Assembly: GCF_023630175.1 (NCBI RefSeq) | Contig: NZ_JALLIN010000037.1 | Coordinates: 1 to 64,000, forward strand | DNA: 64,000 bases | Direction of reading: 5' to 3' | Source: Streptomyces cellostaticus | GTDB lineage: Bacteria > Actinomycetota > Actinomycetes > Streptomycetales > Streptomycetaceae | In this document: positions 25,430 to 34,613 of the stretch, one piece after another | Position numbering within the stretch: the stretch's first letter is position 1 | Layout of the letters: every line of letters begins with the position of its first letter | The notes under the pieces: model-generated | Seen by the model: only the letters and a program-made list of their open reading frames with translations | What the model was told of the DNA's origin: nothing | Database searches by the model: none | Program-made: the position numbers and the translations under genes

Positions 25430-25990
25430 GAGTGATGGTGAGGGGCTGCCGCGGCTCTCCGCGTCCGCCACCCGGCACCGGTTCGGAGCGGCGGCGACGA
25501 AGTCACGGTCGACCAGGTCAGGGGCTCGCTCGGCCTGCCCGCCGGGGATCGTGGTGATGACGCGCTTGCCGCGCACCGCCCCCTGGATCCCGAGCTCGCG
25601 CATCAGGCGCTCGACGGTGCAGCGGGCCACCGCATGTCTCTGACGGTTCAGCTCGCGCCAGATCTTCCGGGCGCCGTACACGCGGTAGTTGGGCCTGTGG
25701 ACCTCCTGGATCCGCTCTTTGAGTTCCTCGTCGCGCACGGAACGGGCGGAGGGAGTTGCGAGGCGTTTCTTGTGGGCGTAAAAGGTGGAAGGGCGATCTT
25801 GCAGTCGTGCTCGGTGAGCGTCCTGCAGATCGGCTCGACTCCACCGAAGCGGTCCCGGTACTCGTCGATGAACGCTGCGAGCGAGTGTGCGGCCGGTCGA
25901 GCTCGGCCGCAAAGAAACTCGCCGCGGCCTTCAGGATCTCGTTGGCCCGCTTGAGTTCGGCGTTCTCCTTCTGCAGGCCACCGGCGGGCA
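25430..25990 (-). pseudogene. IS3-family element remnant (end of orfA and truncated orfB)
   Basis: On the minus strand the sequence begins with the tail of an IS3 orfA-type leucine zipper (QKENAELKRANEILKAAA, near 25990-25930). It runs into orfB with STFYAHKKRLATPSARSVRD, ERIQEVHRPNYRVYGARKIW and VERLMRELGIQGAVRGKRV. OrfB stays recognisable to PNRCRVAD near 25480 and then loses homology before the DDE core, so most of the catalytic domain is missing. The two parts are in different frames, as is normal for IS3. The element abuts a gene that has lost its 5' end on the right. Confidence 0.85.
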
Positions 25991-27803
25991 GGTGAAGACC
26001 TACAAGGACAACACCGCAACCGGCGGCCCGCTGCTCGCCTCGGTCAAGACCTACAGCCTCAACTGGTCCTCAGCCAAGTGGATCCTGACCAACGGCACCC
26101 GCATCCTGGTGATCGGCGCCGACGGCACCACGGACGTCTACAACCAGTCCAACCCGGCCACCGGCGACGGCACGACTACCAAGGTCATGGACGACCTGAA
26201 GGCGTCCGTCACCACCTCGCTCGCCTCCGCCGACAGTGCCTGGATGGTCAACTCGGCCATTCAGTGGCTCACTGACGGCAAGGTCCAGCAGAGCACCATC
26301 AGCAACCTGCCTCCCGGCATCGGGAGCATCACACCTTCGGGCATCCGGCTGGAAGCGCCCACCACTGCGGCCACCGGCGTCGACGCGGCCCAGGCATGGG
26401 CACCCGGCCCGAACGCCCTGAGCACCCAATCGGTCACCAGCGACCCCGACACCACCGGCCAGGTCCGTTCCTACACCACCGGCCCGCTGACCACCGCGGA
26501 CGACGATGTCCGCGCCGGCATCGTCGGCGACATCATGGCCGACGCAGGCCCCTGCCTCACCGACCCGGACCCGGAGGTTGTGCCGTACTTCGGCACGGCA
26601 CCGGCCGGCGACACCGACATACCTACAGCGCAGCAGCCAAGCGAGGACCCTTCGCCGACCACACCGTCCAACACGGTGAGCGGCAAATTCGCCCTGGGTA
26701 ATGGAAAGCCCGTGCAAGGCCTGACCGTCACAGTCACCGCAGCTGACGCCACCCTCGCCGGCGACAGTAGCGCCGGCGTCGACGAACCGGTCCTGGGCAC
26801 CGCGACCACCGCGGCGGACGGCACTTGGAAGCTGGACCTGCCCGCCAAGCTTCCGGCAAGCGTTCAGCGGGCCACCGATGACAACGGTGGCGCGCTCAAC
26901 CTCAACGCCACCAGCGCGGCCACCACGACCACAGGTGCGCCAGTGCTCGGCATCGACGCCCTCACGGCAGTGCCCGTGCCCTCCCAGGGCACATCCCTCA
27001 CCGCCGGGACAGACCTTAACTCCAAAGCCGCAGAGGCGACCGACGGCGACCACACGGTCCCGCTGATCCCCAACACCGTGGACGACGCCGCCAAGGATTC
27101 CTCCGCGGAGCAGGAGCAGCAGTCACTTGCGGCCAAGGTGGAAGCCGAACCCCAGGCGACCGGCGAGGAGACGCCCCTGTGGCAAAGCGACCACAGCATC
27201 CTGCCCGCCGACTACAACCCCTACTCCGTAGGGGGCAAGGACATCAGCGCCGAGACGGTGACTCCGCAGGTCGGCGACTGCCAGACCGCGGCGTACGAGC
27301 AGTGGAGCAAGATCAGGTACACCGTTGTCGGTGAGGCGCACGCGACCTGGGACGCCAAGGCATCGTTCCAGTACGACTCCTCGATGAACAGCTCAGTCGA
27401 ACTCGCCATCAACAGCAACGGCAACTGGAAGGCCGGCGCGAACCGTAACCTCTCCAACGAGTTCGGCCTGTCGACCGGCTACATGAAAAAGGGCTCCTAC
27501 TACGCCCACCAGTACAAGGTCCCCATCGAGTACCGCAAGTACAAGAAGCAGCACATCTGCTCCATGGGCGTGAAGAGCACCTGGTACACCGTGGAACCCA
27601 AGCGCTACAGGCTCCCCGCCGGCCAGGCCGTCGGCAAGATCGGCAAGGACGTCTCCGCCAAGGACGGCTCCCGTAACTACAGCCACGCCCCCAACAGGAA
27701 CAAGGGCACGATCCAGCGCGGCACCTTCTTCGAACTGACCCGCAAAACGACGAGCTTGGGGCGCGACCCGGTGGGGTGCACGCAGGAAGTGCCTTCCTGC
27801 TAG
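25991..27803 (+). pseudogene. 5'-truncated exported protein with carboxypeptidase-regulatory-like domain
   Basis: About 600 codons are open from the IS3 border to the stop at 27803, with normal actinomycete codon use, but there is no start codon or signal peptide at the left end. The frame enters from the IS relic as TGGQVKTYKDNTATGG. Readable parts are an Asn/Thr-rich propeller-like or beta-rich N-terminal region (KWILTNGTRILVIGADG), a carboxypeptidase-regulatory-like fold at about 26680-26870 (SGKFALGNGKPVQGLTVTV) and a C-terminal block with Cys pairs. The protein was probably secreted. An insertion followed by deletion has removed its start, so it is likely not expressed. Confidence 0.75.
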
Positions 27804-27940
27804 AACGACGGAGACCTTGGACAAGCCTCATCGTCCCAGCTCAGGAGTCACTTTCGCGTTCCCGCTCAAAATCCGGACACCGTGGCGAGCGAAACACGCA
27901 GGCTAACGGAGTCCTACTGGTTACCAACTCCATTTGGGAC

Positions 27941-28948
27941 TCAGTGGCCACCGAAGGCCTCCGAGAACGTCCCCGTGCCCTGCTTCACCCCGCTGCAGTC
28001 GGTGGCCGGGTCGTTCTGTTCGGAATTCCCGTCCTCGCACTGCCGGTCGCGGAACGTCGCCCACATCGACACCCATCCGATTTGCCTTTCCTCGGCGAAC
28101 GTCCGGACCTGGCCCGCGTCGGACAGCGTGAACGTCTCGCCCGCCGCGTCGTTGACGCCGAGCATCGCGGTGAGCGCCATGCCACGCCAGGCCATCGCGT
28201 CGGACAGGCCGAAGACCTCCTTCAGTTGGCGCTGTGTCGCCTCGGCCGCGGCGATCGCGTAATCGCCCATGTCGTCGTCGTAGGAAGCGCCGTAGTTCAT
28301 CGCCATGATGTTCACGGTAGAGACCTGGACGTCGTGTTCGTTGGCGGACTCCAACAGAGCAACAGCGTCGGAGTCGAGTCCGGACGGCATCACTGGCAGC
28401 GTGAACGTGACTTCCAAGCCGCGGCGTTCGTGCTGGAGCAGGGCGATCGCCGCCGAACGACGGTTCACCGAGGCGGAGTCGGTGAGCGTGTCGCCCTCGA
28501 TGTCGAAGTCGGCCTGCTCGGAGCCTGCCGCGTCCAGGGCCTCACCGTAGGCCGCCGCCAGGGCGGACGCACTGTCGCAGGCGCGCGCCAGTTCCGTGCC
28601 GTCCGCACCGCCGAAGGAGACCCGGACGGTCGCGCCGTTCCGCTTCAGTCGGTTGATCCGGGACTTCACCGTCGTACTGCCTATGGAGGACGTCCCGTCC
28701 CACGTCGGTGTGCAGTTGTCGCTGTCGGAGATCACGAAGGCCAGGTTGAGTGTCGTCGGAGAGCCGCTGGTGTCGGTGTCGGAGTCGTCGGTGGCGCTGA
28801 CGTAGGGAGCGTAGGAGGTGACCGGGGCCACATGTTCTGTCGGCTCCGCCGACGCCGTCGAGCCCGTGTGCCGTTGCGCGGAGCATCCCGTTACGGCCAG
28901 TGCGAACAGACAGATGGAAACCGCGGCCAGGATCGGGGATTTCCTCAT
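27941..28948 (-). CDS. GH18 chitinase-like lipoprotein
   Basis: A 335-residue lipoprotein. MRKSPILAAVSICLFALAVT leads to a lipobox with Cys22 (AVTGC), so the mature protein is tethered outside the membrane. The body is a GH18-like barrel: LNLAFVISDS (strand), VRVSFGGADG (the SxGG strand), ADFDIEGD at 146-153 (matching the DxxDxDxE catalytic motif with the acid Glu151), and MNYGASYDDDMGDY. Chitinases and endo-N-acetylglucosaminidases of this family cut beta-linked GlcNAc polymers. The gene is divergent from a MatAB-like poly-GlcNAc locus, so it could trim or release that polymer; this link is inference. The central Asp of the motif is Asp149. Confidence 0.85.
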   Translation of the reverse strand: MRKSPILAAVSICLFALAVTGCSAQRHTGSTASAEPTEHVAPVTSYAPYVSATDDSDTDTSGSPTTLNLAFVISDSDNCTPTWDGTSSIGSTTVKSRINRLKRNGATVRVSFGGADGTELARACDSASALAAAYGEALDAAGSEQADFDIEGDTLTDSASVNRRSAAIALLQHERRGLEVTFTLPVMPSGLDSDAVALLESANEHDVQVSTVNIMAMNYGASYDDDMGDYAIAAAEATQRQLKEVFGLSDAMAWRGMALTAMLGVNDAAGETFTLSDAGQVRTFAEERQIGWVSMWATFRDRQCEDGNSEQNDPATDCSGVKQGTGTFSEAFGGH

Positions 28949-29226
28949 TGCTTCTGCACTCGCTCTCGTGATCTGCGTCCCGCCTGCGGCCGCTGCGGCC
29001 CGGAGTTGAATCCCCATACTTACACGCCGACAGGAGCGGCGGTCCCGGGATTCTCAGAGAAAGGAGAGGTCGAGGGCCCTTTCACAGGAGACTCAAATGA
29101 TATCCAAAGGTGTTCACATGAAAGCTCTCTAGTCTCCAGGGAATGCAATTCGAATCCGCCACTGAAAGCCATGCCGGCGAGCGCAGTAGCAGTCGTGAAC
29201 GCGGCAAAGGGGCTGTGGAGAGTCCC
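28949..29226. promoter_or_regulatory. Divergent control region between GH18 lipoprotein and MatAB-like genes
   Basis: A 278-bp region between oppositely oriented genes. Its middle (about 29070-29135) is unusually AT-rich for this window, with TGATATCC and TTCACATGAA (29114-29123, nearly symmetric). Promoters for both directions are expected here, but no canonical -35/-10 pair with proper spacing could be fixed. Confidence 0.4.
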
Positions 29227-29520
29227 GTGTTCGTCGACTCCTCAGGGCGCCGGTCAAAGGTGCTGCGTCGTGTCGGCCTGGCGCTCGGTGTCGCCTGCCT
29301 CGCGTACGCCGTGATCCTCGGGGCCGCCTTCATGGGCTGGGGCACTTCCCTGCCATCCACGTTGCTGCCATTCGCCGGGGAGGACGGCAGGGGGCGGGCG
29401 CCGCGTCGGCTCCCTCCCTGGAGCAAACCTGGTGGGCCGGCCGGTCGTCCGGGTTTGGCGCCTAGTGCGCTGCCGACCCCGACCGCCGCCACTCCGACCC
29501 CGACCGCCTCCACAGACTGA
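29227..29520 (+). CDS. Small single-pass membrane protein upstream of MatB-like synthase (MatA-position)
   Basis: A 97-residue protein from a GTG placed 6 nt behind GGAGAG; an ATG 28 codons upstream is in frame but its purine run lies too close. The sequence has a basic N-terminus, one membrane helix (about residues 16-37, VGLALGVACLAYAVILGAAF) and a Pro/Gly/Thr-rich outer tail ending TPTPTASTD. It lies 14 bp before the bifunctional deacetylase/glycosyltransferase, so the two are co-expressed. In Streptomyces lividans the matAB pair has a small gene of unknown function before matB. Position and size fit, but homology to MatA could not be tested. Confidence 0.65.
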   Translation: MFVDSSGRRSKVLRRVGLALGVACLAYAVILGAAFMGWGTSLPSTLLPFAGEDGRGRAPRRLPPWSKPGGPAGRPGLAPSALPTPTAATPTPTASTD

Positions 29521-29534
29521 CGGGACCGCACCCC

Positions 29535-31784
29535 ATGACCCCATCGAGTCCCGCGCGCGGCCGACGGCGCGCCCCCACCCGGATGGAGCGGGCGGCAGTC
29601 AGGGCGGCGGCGCTGCAGAGACCGCGCGTCATCCTCGCGCTGCTGCTTCTGCTGGCGCTCACCTGCGTGATGCTGCTCGACGGCTATCTTCGCTCCGAAA
29701 TCGGCGGTGACCAGCGAGTGCGCACTGACGCGAGCGCCGACGGCGTGCCGAAGCAGATCCTCGACGGCGGCCCGATCCTCACCTTCCGGGGAGGCCGGGC
29801 CGCTACCGTCTCCGTCCCGGACAAGACGATCGCGCTCACCTTCGACGACGGGCCGGATCCGACCTGGACGCCCCAGGTCCTCAAGATCCTCGACGAGTAC
29901 CACGTGCCCGGGACGTTCTTCCTGGTGGGTTCGCAGGTGTCGCGCTACCCGGGGGCCGTGAAGACTATGGTCGCCCAGGGCAACGAGGTTGGCATCCATA
30001 CCTTCACGCACGTCGATCTGTCGTACCAGAGCGCGGCCCGCGTCGAGCGCGAGATGGAGCAGTCGCAACTCGCCCTCGCCGGCGCGGCCGGCATCACGAC
30101 CACGCTGTTCCGCGCACCGTACTCCTCGCAGACGGACGCCATCGACGACTACAGCTGGCCCGTCTACAAGAAGCTCGGCGAGGACGGTTACACCAGTGTA
30201 TTCGTGGACACCGACAGTAACGACTGGAAGAAGCCGGGCGCCACGAAGATCGTCCAGTGGGCTACGCCCAAGGGCGGCACGGGCGCGTCGGTGCTCTTCC
30301 ATGACGCGGGCGGCGACCGCTCACAGACGATCGAGGCGCTGCCCGAGTACATCGAGAAGATGAAGGCGAAGGGCTACGTCTTCACCACCGTCAGTGGGGT
30401 CATGGCACAGCAGGCGCCCGGCGCCGCGAAGCGCGCGGTGACCGTGCCGGGTGTCGGCCTCGGCGCCGGCCCGAACGCCGCCTCCAGGCTCCAGGCAGCC
30501 CACCACCGGGCCACCGGTGCGACCCTCTACATGGGCAAGGCCCTCGTCGCCGCCGTCTTTGTCGCCGAGTGGACGGTGCCCGCGCTGTCCGTCGGACTGC
30601 TGGTCGTCGGTGTGGCGGTGTTCGCCCGCTTCGGGATGATGTTGATCCTCGCCCGGCGTCACCACCGGCAGCGCAACAGAAGGCGGTTCAGCTGGGGGCC
30701 GCCGGTCACGGAAGCGGTGAGCGTGATCATCCCGGCGTACAACGAGAAGGAATGCATCGCGGCCACGCTCGGCTCGCTGGCGCGCAGTACCCACCCGATC
30801 GAGATCATCGTGGTGGACGACGGCTCGACCGACGGCACCCCCGACATCGCGGAGTCACTGGGTCTGCCGAACGTCCGCGTCATACGGCAGCAGAACGCAG
30901 GAAAGCCCGCCGCTCTCAACAACGGTGTAAGGCAGGCCAGCCACCGCATCGTCGTCATGATGGACGGCGACACCGTCTTCGAACCCGACACGGTACGGCA
31001 ACTGGTGCGGCCCTTCGCCGACCCGCAAGTAGGCGCGGTCGCGGGCAACGCGAAGGTCGGCAACCGGCGCACGCTCATCGGTGGCTGGCAGCACATCGAG
31101 TATGTGATGGGCTTCAACCTGGACCGCCGCATGTATGACCTGCTGCGGTGTATGCCGACGATCCCCGGCGCGATCGGCGCGTTCCGTCGGGATGCGGTAC
31201 TCGCGGTCGGCGGGATGAGCGATGACACCCTCGCCGAGGACACCGACATCACCATCGCCATGCACCGCGCGGGCTGGCGGGTCGTGTACCAGGAGCACGC
31301 CAGAGCCTGGACGGAGGCGCCTGGTTCGTTCGGACAGTTGTGGTCGCAGCGCTACCGCTGGTCCTACGGCACCATGCAGGCGCTGTGGAAGCACCGCCGC
31401 TCCATCCTGGACAAGGGACCCTCGGGCCGCTTCGGGCGGGTGGGCTTGCCGCTGGTGGCGCTGTTCCAGATCCTCATGCCTCTGTTCGCCCCGCTCATCG
31501 ACGTGTTCACCGTCTACTCGATGCTTTTCGTCGACTTCCAGGCGGGCCTGGTGGCCTGGCTTGCGGTGCTGGGTGTTCAACTGGTCTGTGCGGCCTACGC
31601 CTTCCGGCTCGACGGAGAGAAGTACCGCTGCCTGGTGATGCTGCCGCTGCAGCAACTGGCCTACCGGCAGATGATGTACCTCGTCCTGATCCACTCCTGC
31701 GTCACCGCCCTCACCGGAGGACGGCTGCGCTGGCAGAAGCTCCGGCGCACGGGCGAGGTCGGGACGCCGGCGGAGGGCGGCTGA
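29535..31784 (+). CDS. matB: Bifunctional polysaccharide deacetylase / family 2 glycosyltransferase (MatB-like)
   Basis: A 749-residue membrane protein. One N-terminal helix (about 32-50) precedes an extracellular NodB deacetylase domain (about 95-290) with metal and catalytic residues intact: TFDDGPD (Asp104, Asp105) and HTFTHVD (His155, His159). A helix pair at about 335-375 leads to a cytosolic GT2 domain: VSVIIPAYNE, VVDDGSTDG, DGDT, an ED acid and QRYRW (the QxxRW processive-synthase motif), then further helices. This is the arrangement of MatB, which in Streptomyces makes and partly deacetylates poly-beta-1,6-GlcNAc for hyphal aggregation and attachment. The symbol is assigned by domain layout; a paralogous chitin/hyaluronan-type synthase is possible. 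Confidence 0.85.
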   Translation: MTPSSPARGRRRAPTRMERAAVRAAALQRPRVILALLLLLALTCVMLLDGYLRSEIGGDQRVRTDASADGVPKQILDGGPILTFRGGRAATVSVPDKTIALTFDDGPDPTWTPQVLKILDEYHVPGTFFLVGSQVSRYPGAVKTMVAQGNEVGIHTFTHVDLSYQSAARVEREMEQSQLALAGAAGITTTLFRAPYSSQTDAIDDYSWPVYKKLGEDGYTSVFVDTDSNDWKKPGATKIVQWATPKGGTGASVLFHDAGGDRSQTIEALPEYIEKMKAKGYVFTTVSGVMAQQAPGAAKRAVTVPGVGLGAGPNAASRLQAAHHRATGATLYMGKALVAAVFVAEWTVPALSVGLLVVGVAVFARFGMMLILARRHHRQRNRRRFSWGPPVTEAVSVIIPAYNEKECIAATLGSLARSTHPIEIIVVDDGSTDGTPDIAESLGLPNVRVIRQQNAGKPAALNNGVRQASHRIVVMMDGDTVFEPDTVRQLVRPFADPQVGAVAGNAKVGNRRTLIGGWQHIEYVMGFNLDRRMYDLLRCMPTIPGAIGAFRRDAVLAVGGMSDDTLAEDTDITIAMHRAGWRVVYQEHARAWTEAPGSFGQLWSQRYRWSYGTMQALWKHRRSILDKGPSGRFGRVGLPLVALFQILMPLFAPLIDVFTVYSMLFVDFQAGLVAWLAVLGVQLVCAAYAFRLDGEKYRCLVMLPLQQLAYRQMMYLVLIHSCVTALTGGRLRWQKLRRTGEVGTPAEGG

Positions 31785-31962
31785 GATGGGCGCGCACCGC
31801 AAGGGCGGCACCCTGGAATCCGCCCCCGCCCGGCCGTCCATGGCGGAGACCCTCCTCCACCCGGCGGGACGGCCAAGGGCTGTCCCGTAATCCCCGGCAG
31901 GGGGTGTGTCAATTTAACGGCCCTGTCCCACATTCGGTGGTGACGCAGAGTCGTGAGAGGTC

Positions 31963-31989
31963 GTTGGCATCCGTGGTAGGGATGCCAAC
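31963..31989. repeat. Perfect 10-bp inverted repeat before the chimeric transposase
   Basis: GTTGGCATCC and GGATGCCAAC enclose a 7-nt loop 15 bp before the transposase fragment. Such hairpins are typical in the 5' part of ISL3 elements and may limit read-through into the transposase. Confidence 0.75.
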
Positions 31990-32004
31990 GAGCTTGTACA
32001 GACG

Positions 32005-32980
32005 GTGTTTTCAGGGCTGTCCCCGCTGGTCGTCGAGGATGTGGTCGACGAGGGCGAGCGGGTCGTCGTGCGGGCACGGACTCCGCAGGACACTGCGGTC
32101 TGTCCGGTGTGCGGGGCGTCGTCGGGGCGGGTGCACGGCTATCGCTGGCGGACGGTGGCCGACGTACCGGTCGACGGCCGGCGGGTTGTGGTCCGCGTAC
32201 GGGTGTGGCGCCTGGTGTGTCCCACACGCGGCTGCCGCCACACCTACGTGTGGGCCGACGGCGTGCACCCCAAGGTCCGGCTTGGGCAGGCGCACTCGTG
32301 TGTGCTGGTCCTGCCCGGCGTCCGGCTGGACGGCACCAAGGAGCTGATCGCGCTGGCCCGAGGGCTTGCGCGAGTCCACCGAGTCGTGGGCCGAACTGCT
32401 GCGCGACTGCCGTCGGCGCGGCATGCGCGATCCTGAGTTGGTCGTCGGCGATGGCGCGACGGGGCTGTGGAAGGCGCTGGCCGAGGTGTTCCCGGCGGCC
32501 CGGCACCAGCGGTGCTGGGTCCACACGGCCCGCAACGTCACGAACTCCCTTCCGAAGTCCGCACAGCCGGGTGCAACGAAGGCGATGCAGGAGATCTACA
32601 ACGCCGAGGACCGCGCACACGCCGAAAAGGCCATCGAGGCGTTCGAGAAGACCTACGGCGCGAAGTGGCCCAAGGCCGTCGCGAAGATCACCGACGACGC
32701 CGAGGAACTGCTGGCGTTCTACGACTTCCCGGCCGAGCACTGGATCCATCTGCGGACCACGAATCCGATCGAGTCGACGTTCTCAACGGTCAGGCTACGT
32801 ACCAAGGTCACCCGCGGGGCCGGCAGTCCGGCCGCGGCCCTGGCGATGCTGTTCAAGCTGGTCGAGTCCGCGCAGGCCCGTTGGCGGGCGATCACGGGAG
32901 CGCACCTGGTGCCTCTGGTCCGGGCTGGCGCGAGGTTCGAGAGTGGGATCCTGGTTCGCGTCGAACCGACCAAGGACTGA
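32005..32980 (+). pseudogene. Fused ISL3 N-terminus / IS256 C-terminus transposase with frameshift
   Basis: The first frame reads VFSGLSPLVVEDVVDEG with CxxC pairs (CPVCGASSGRVHG, CPTRGCRH), the zinc-finger start of an ISL3 transposase. At about 32330 it passes without a break into RLDGTKELIALA, a typical IS256 (mutator) segment. Near 32366 one extra T shifts the frame; the IS256 protein then continues as LRESTESWAELLRDCRRRGM through HQRCWVHTARNVTN and TNPIESTFSTVRLRTK to the stop at 32980. Both parents lack essential halves, so the fusion is not a functional transposase. It probably arose when one element landed in or recombined with the other. Confidence 0.85.
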
Positions 32981-33038
32981 GCCGACAAACACCGGCCGCC
33001 GGCATCACGTAGCCAAGGGACGATCCGCGCCCTACAAC

Positions 33039-33360
33039 TCATCCACAAGTCTTGACTATTACTCCTCGCGCAGGTGCGCAGTGTTCCGGGGGCGTGCTCG
33101 CGCCCGTAGCCGCTGTGCTCGGTGCCTCCGAAGGGGGCGCCGAGGATGCTGCGGAAACAGTTGTCGGGCGAACACCATCCCGACCTCCAGCCGCCTGGCC
33201 ACCCGGAACGCTGTCGCGCTGTCGCGGCTGTAGACCCCGGCCAGCAGTCCGTAGTCCGATCCGTTGGCGATCTCGACGGCCTCGTTCTCTGAGGAGAACG
33301 CGGTGACTGTGACCACCGGGCCGAAGACTTCCTCGGTCGCGATGCACATGTTGCGGGCTT
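33039..33360 (-). pseudogene. C-terminal fragment of an aldehyde dehydrogenase
   Basis: The minus strand reads EEVFGPVVTVTAFSSENEAV, IANGSDYGLLAGVYSRD and RVARRLEVGMVF, the standard C-terminal part of an aldehyde dehydrogenase. A frameshift follows near 33170, and the next frame continues FRSILGAPFGGTEHSGYGRE. The catalytic Cys and NAD-binding halves are absent and the fragment abuts the IS256 end. It is the remains of a gene cut by that insertion or by a deletion. Confidence 0.85.
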
Positions 33361-33568
33361 TCGGCCACCTGAGCGGGAGAGGCTGATGGACGAGCTCAAC
33401 GCTCTGGGAGTGCCGGAGGCAAGGAAGTAGCCGGGGGAGGCCGCTGGCGCAAGCGATCACCCGCCAGGGCAGAGACGACGGCGCACACGGAGCGCGCGGC
33501 GTCCGGCGGCTCCTGCATGCCGACCACCATGCAGGCGAAGCCGGTGCCCCGCCAACCGGCACACCGCA

Positions 33569-34036
33569 TCATTCCGAAGGAACGCGAAACTCGAATTCGG
33601 GACGGTCCCACGGCACGGCGGGCGGGTTCGCGAACGCGGTCCCGGTCCGCACCGCACCAACGCGGTGGTAGAAGTCCTCGGCGGGAGGATGCGACACGAC
33701 CTTGAGACGGTCGAGCCCGGCGGCACGGGCCTCGGACTGCATGTGCGCCACGAGCAGCCGTCCAATACCCCGTCCTTGCACTTCGTCGGCGACGAACAGC
33801 AGGTCGAGCTCCGGTGGAGCGAGGACGAGCGAGTAGAACCCGAGGACCCGGCCTCCATGCTCATCGGCGCCGACCGCCACGAAGGCGCGGTGTTCCTCGA
33901 TGTAATCAGGACCGACCCGGTAGCCCGCGACTGCGGCTGCGTACTTGCCCTCGTAGGCACCTGAGCCACGCACGAGCCGCGTGAGCCGTTTGGCATCCCG
34001 CGCGACGGCCCTCCGTATCGTGATCGGCTGGCTCAT
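33569..34036 (-). CDS. GNAT-family acetyltransferase
   Basis: A 155-residue protein of the GNAT fold. The acetyl-CoA site is visible as LLFVADEVQGRGIGRLLV (the QxxGxG motif), followed by a helix and the late strand LKVVSHPPAEDFYHRVGAVR. The start chosen is MSQPITIRRAVARDAKRL. An ATG seven codons upstream is also possible, and neither has a clear ribosome site. It is flanked by a decayed aldehyde dehydrogenase and a decayed kinase, so it is a survivor in a decaying neighbourhood. Such proteins often modify antibiotics, amino groups or tRNA-linked toxin products; the target is unknown. Confidence 0.8.
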   Translation of the reverse strand: MSQPITIRRAVARDAKRLTRLVRGSGAYEGKYAAAVAGYRVGPDYIEEHRAFVAVGADEHGGRVLGFYSLVLAPPELDLLFVADEVQGRGIGRLLVAHMQSEARAAGLDRLKVVSHPPAEDFYHRVGAVRTGTAFANPPAVPWDRPEFEFRVPSE

Positions 34037-34149
34037 CGGAAAAGGGCGTGAACTCATCGGGAGAGTATTTCGCACCAGAAAATGCCTTCGTACGGCGGGT
34101 CGGCTGCTCGGGCAGGCGTTCCCGCACCGCTCCCGGGAACCGCTCGCCC

Positions 34150-34520
34150 AGGCCCCGGTCGGCCACGTCACGGCCGCCGGATCGGCCGCCCGCAAGCAGC
34201 CGCTGGACGCCCGAACCGATGCGGAGGAGCTGGAGAGCGGTGTGGTCGACGCCACATGGGCGTGCCGATGCCGCACGTGCTGCCTCCGGCCGCCGCGACG
34301 AGTACGGCCCGAGTGCGAAATACATCGGCGGCACCGCCGGCTTCGTCGCCTTGCGCCTGCTCGGGCGCGAGGTGTCCGGGAGTGCCGAAGGCCGCCCCCG
34401 CTTCCCATGCCGCTCGCGCCCGGTTCCCGCTCGACGGTGCAGACACCGATCCGCCGTGGCAGGTCCGCTCCGTTCTCCATCGCCTGCACGCCTCCCTCTG
34501 CGCACGGTCACCCGTACGTG
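34150..34520 (-). pseudogene. Fragment of a Ser/Thr protein kinase
   Basis: On the minus strand GTPGHLAPEQAQGDEAGG (about 34386-34330) is the activation-loop end and APE motif of a bacterial Ser/Thr kinase. ADVF and AVLVAAAGG follow, matching the usual ADVFSLGAVL helix with changes. Further down, in another frame, SGCLRAADPAA resembles the late CLxxDPxxRPT motif. The N-lobe and the catalytic HRD/DFG loops are missing and at least one frameshift is needed. It is a relic. Confidence 0.55.
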
Positions 34521-34613
34521 ACGCCGTCCGATGCACCCCGGCCGACCTCCGGTCCCGCGTATCCGTCCGGCAGCGTGGACGAAGACACCGCCCGGCAGTC
34601 CGGGAAGCCGGTC

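Larger units (their letters stand above)
31910..33065 (+). mobile_element. Chimeric ISL3/IS256 element remnant
   Basis: The left part (31.9-32.3 kb) is the start of an ISL3-type element and the right part (32.3-33.05 kb) is the end of an IS256-type element. The junction is at about 32325-32335. The right limit is set near a TCTTGACTATTACTC sequence at about 33048-33062, which resembles IS256 ends in streptomycetes. Limits are approximate; no target duplication was found. Confidence 0.6.

Noticed and set aside
33356..33430. Short plus-strand tail ERLMDELNALGVPEARK as a gene end
   Set aside because: Protein-like but only about 24 codons with no upstream part; cannot be assigned.
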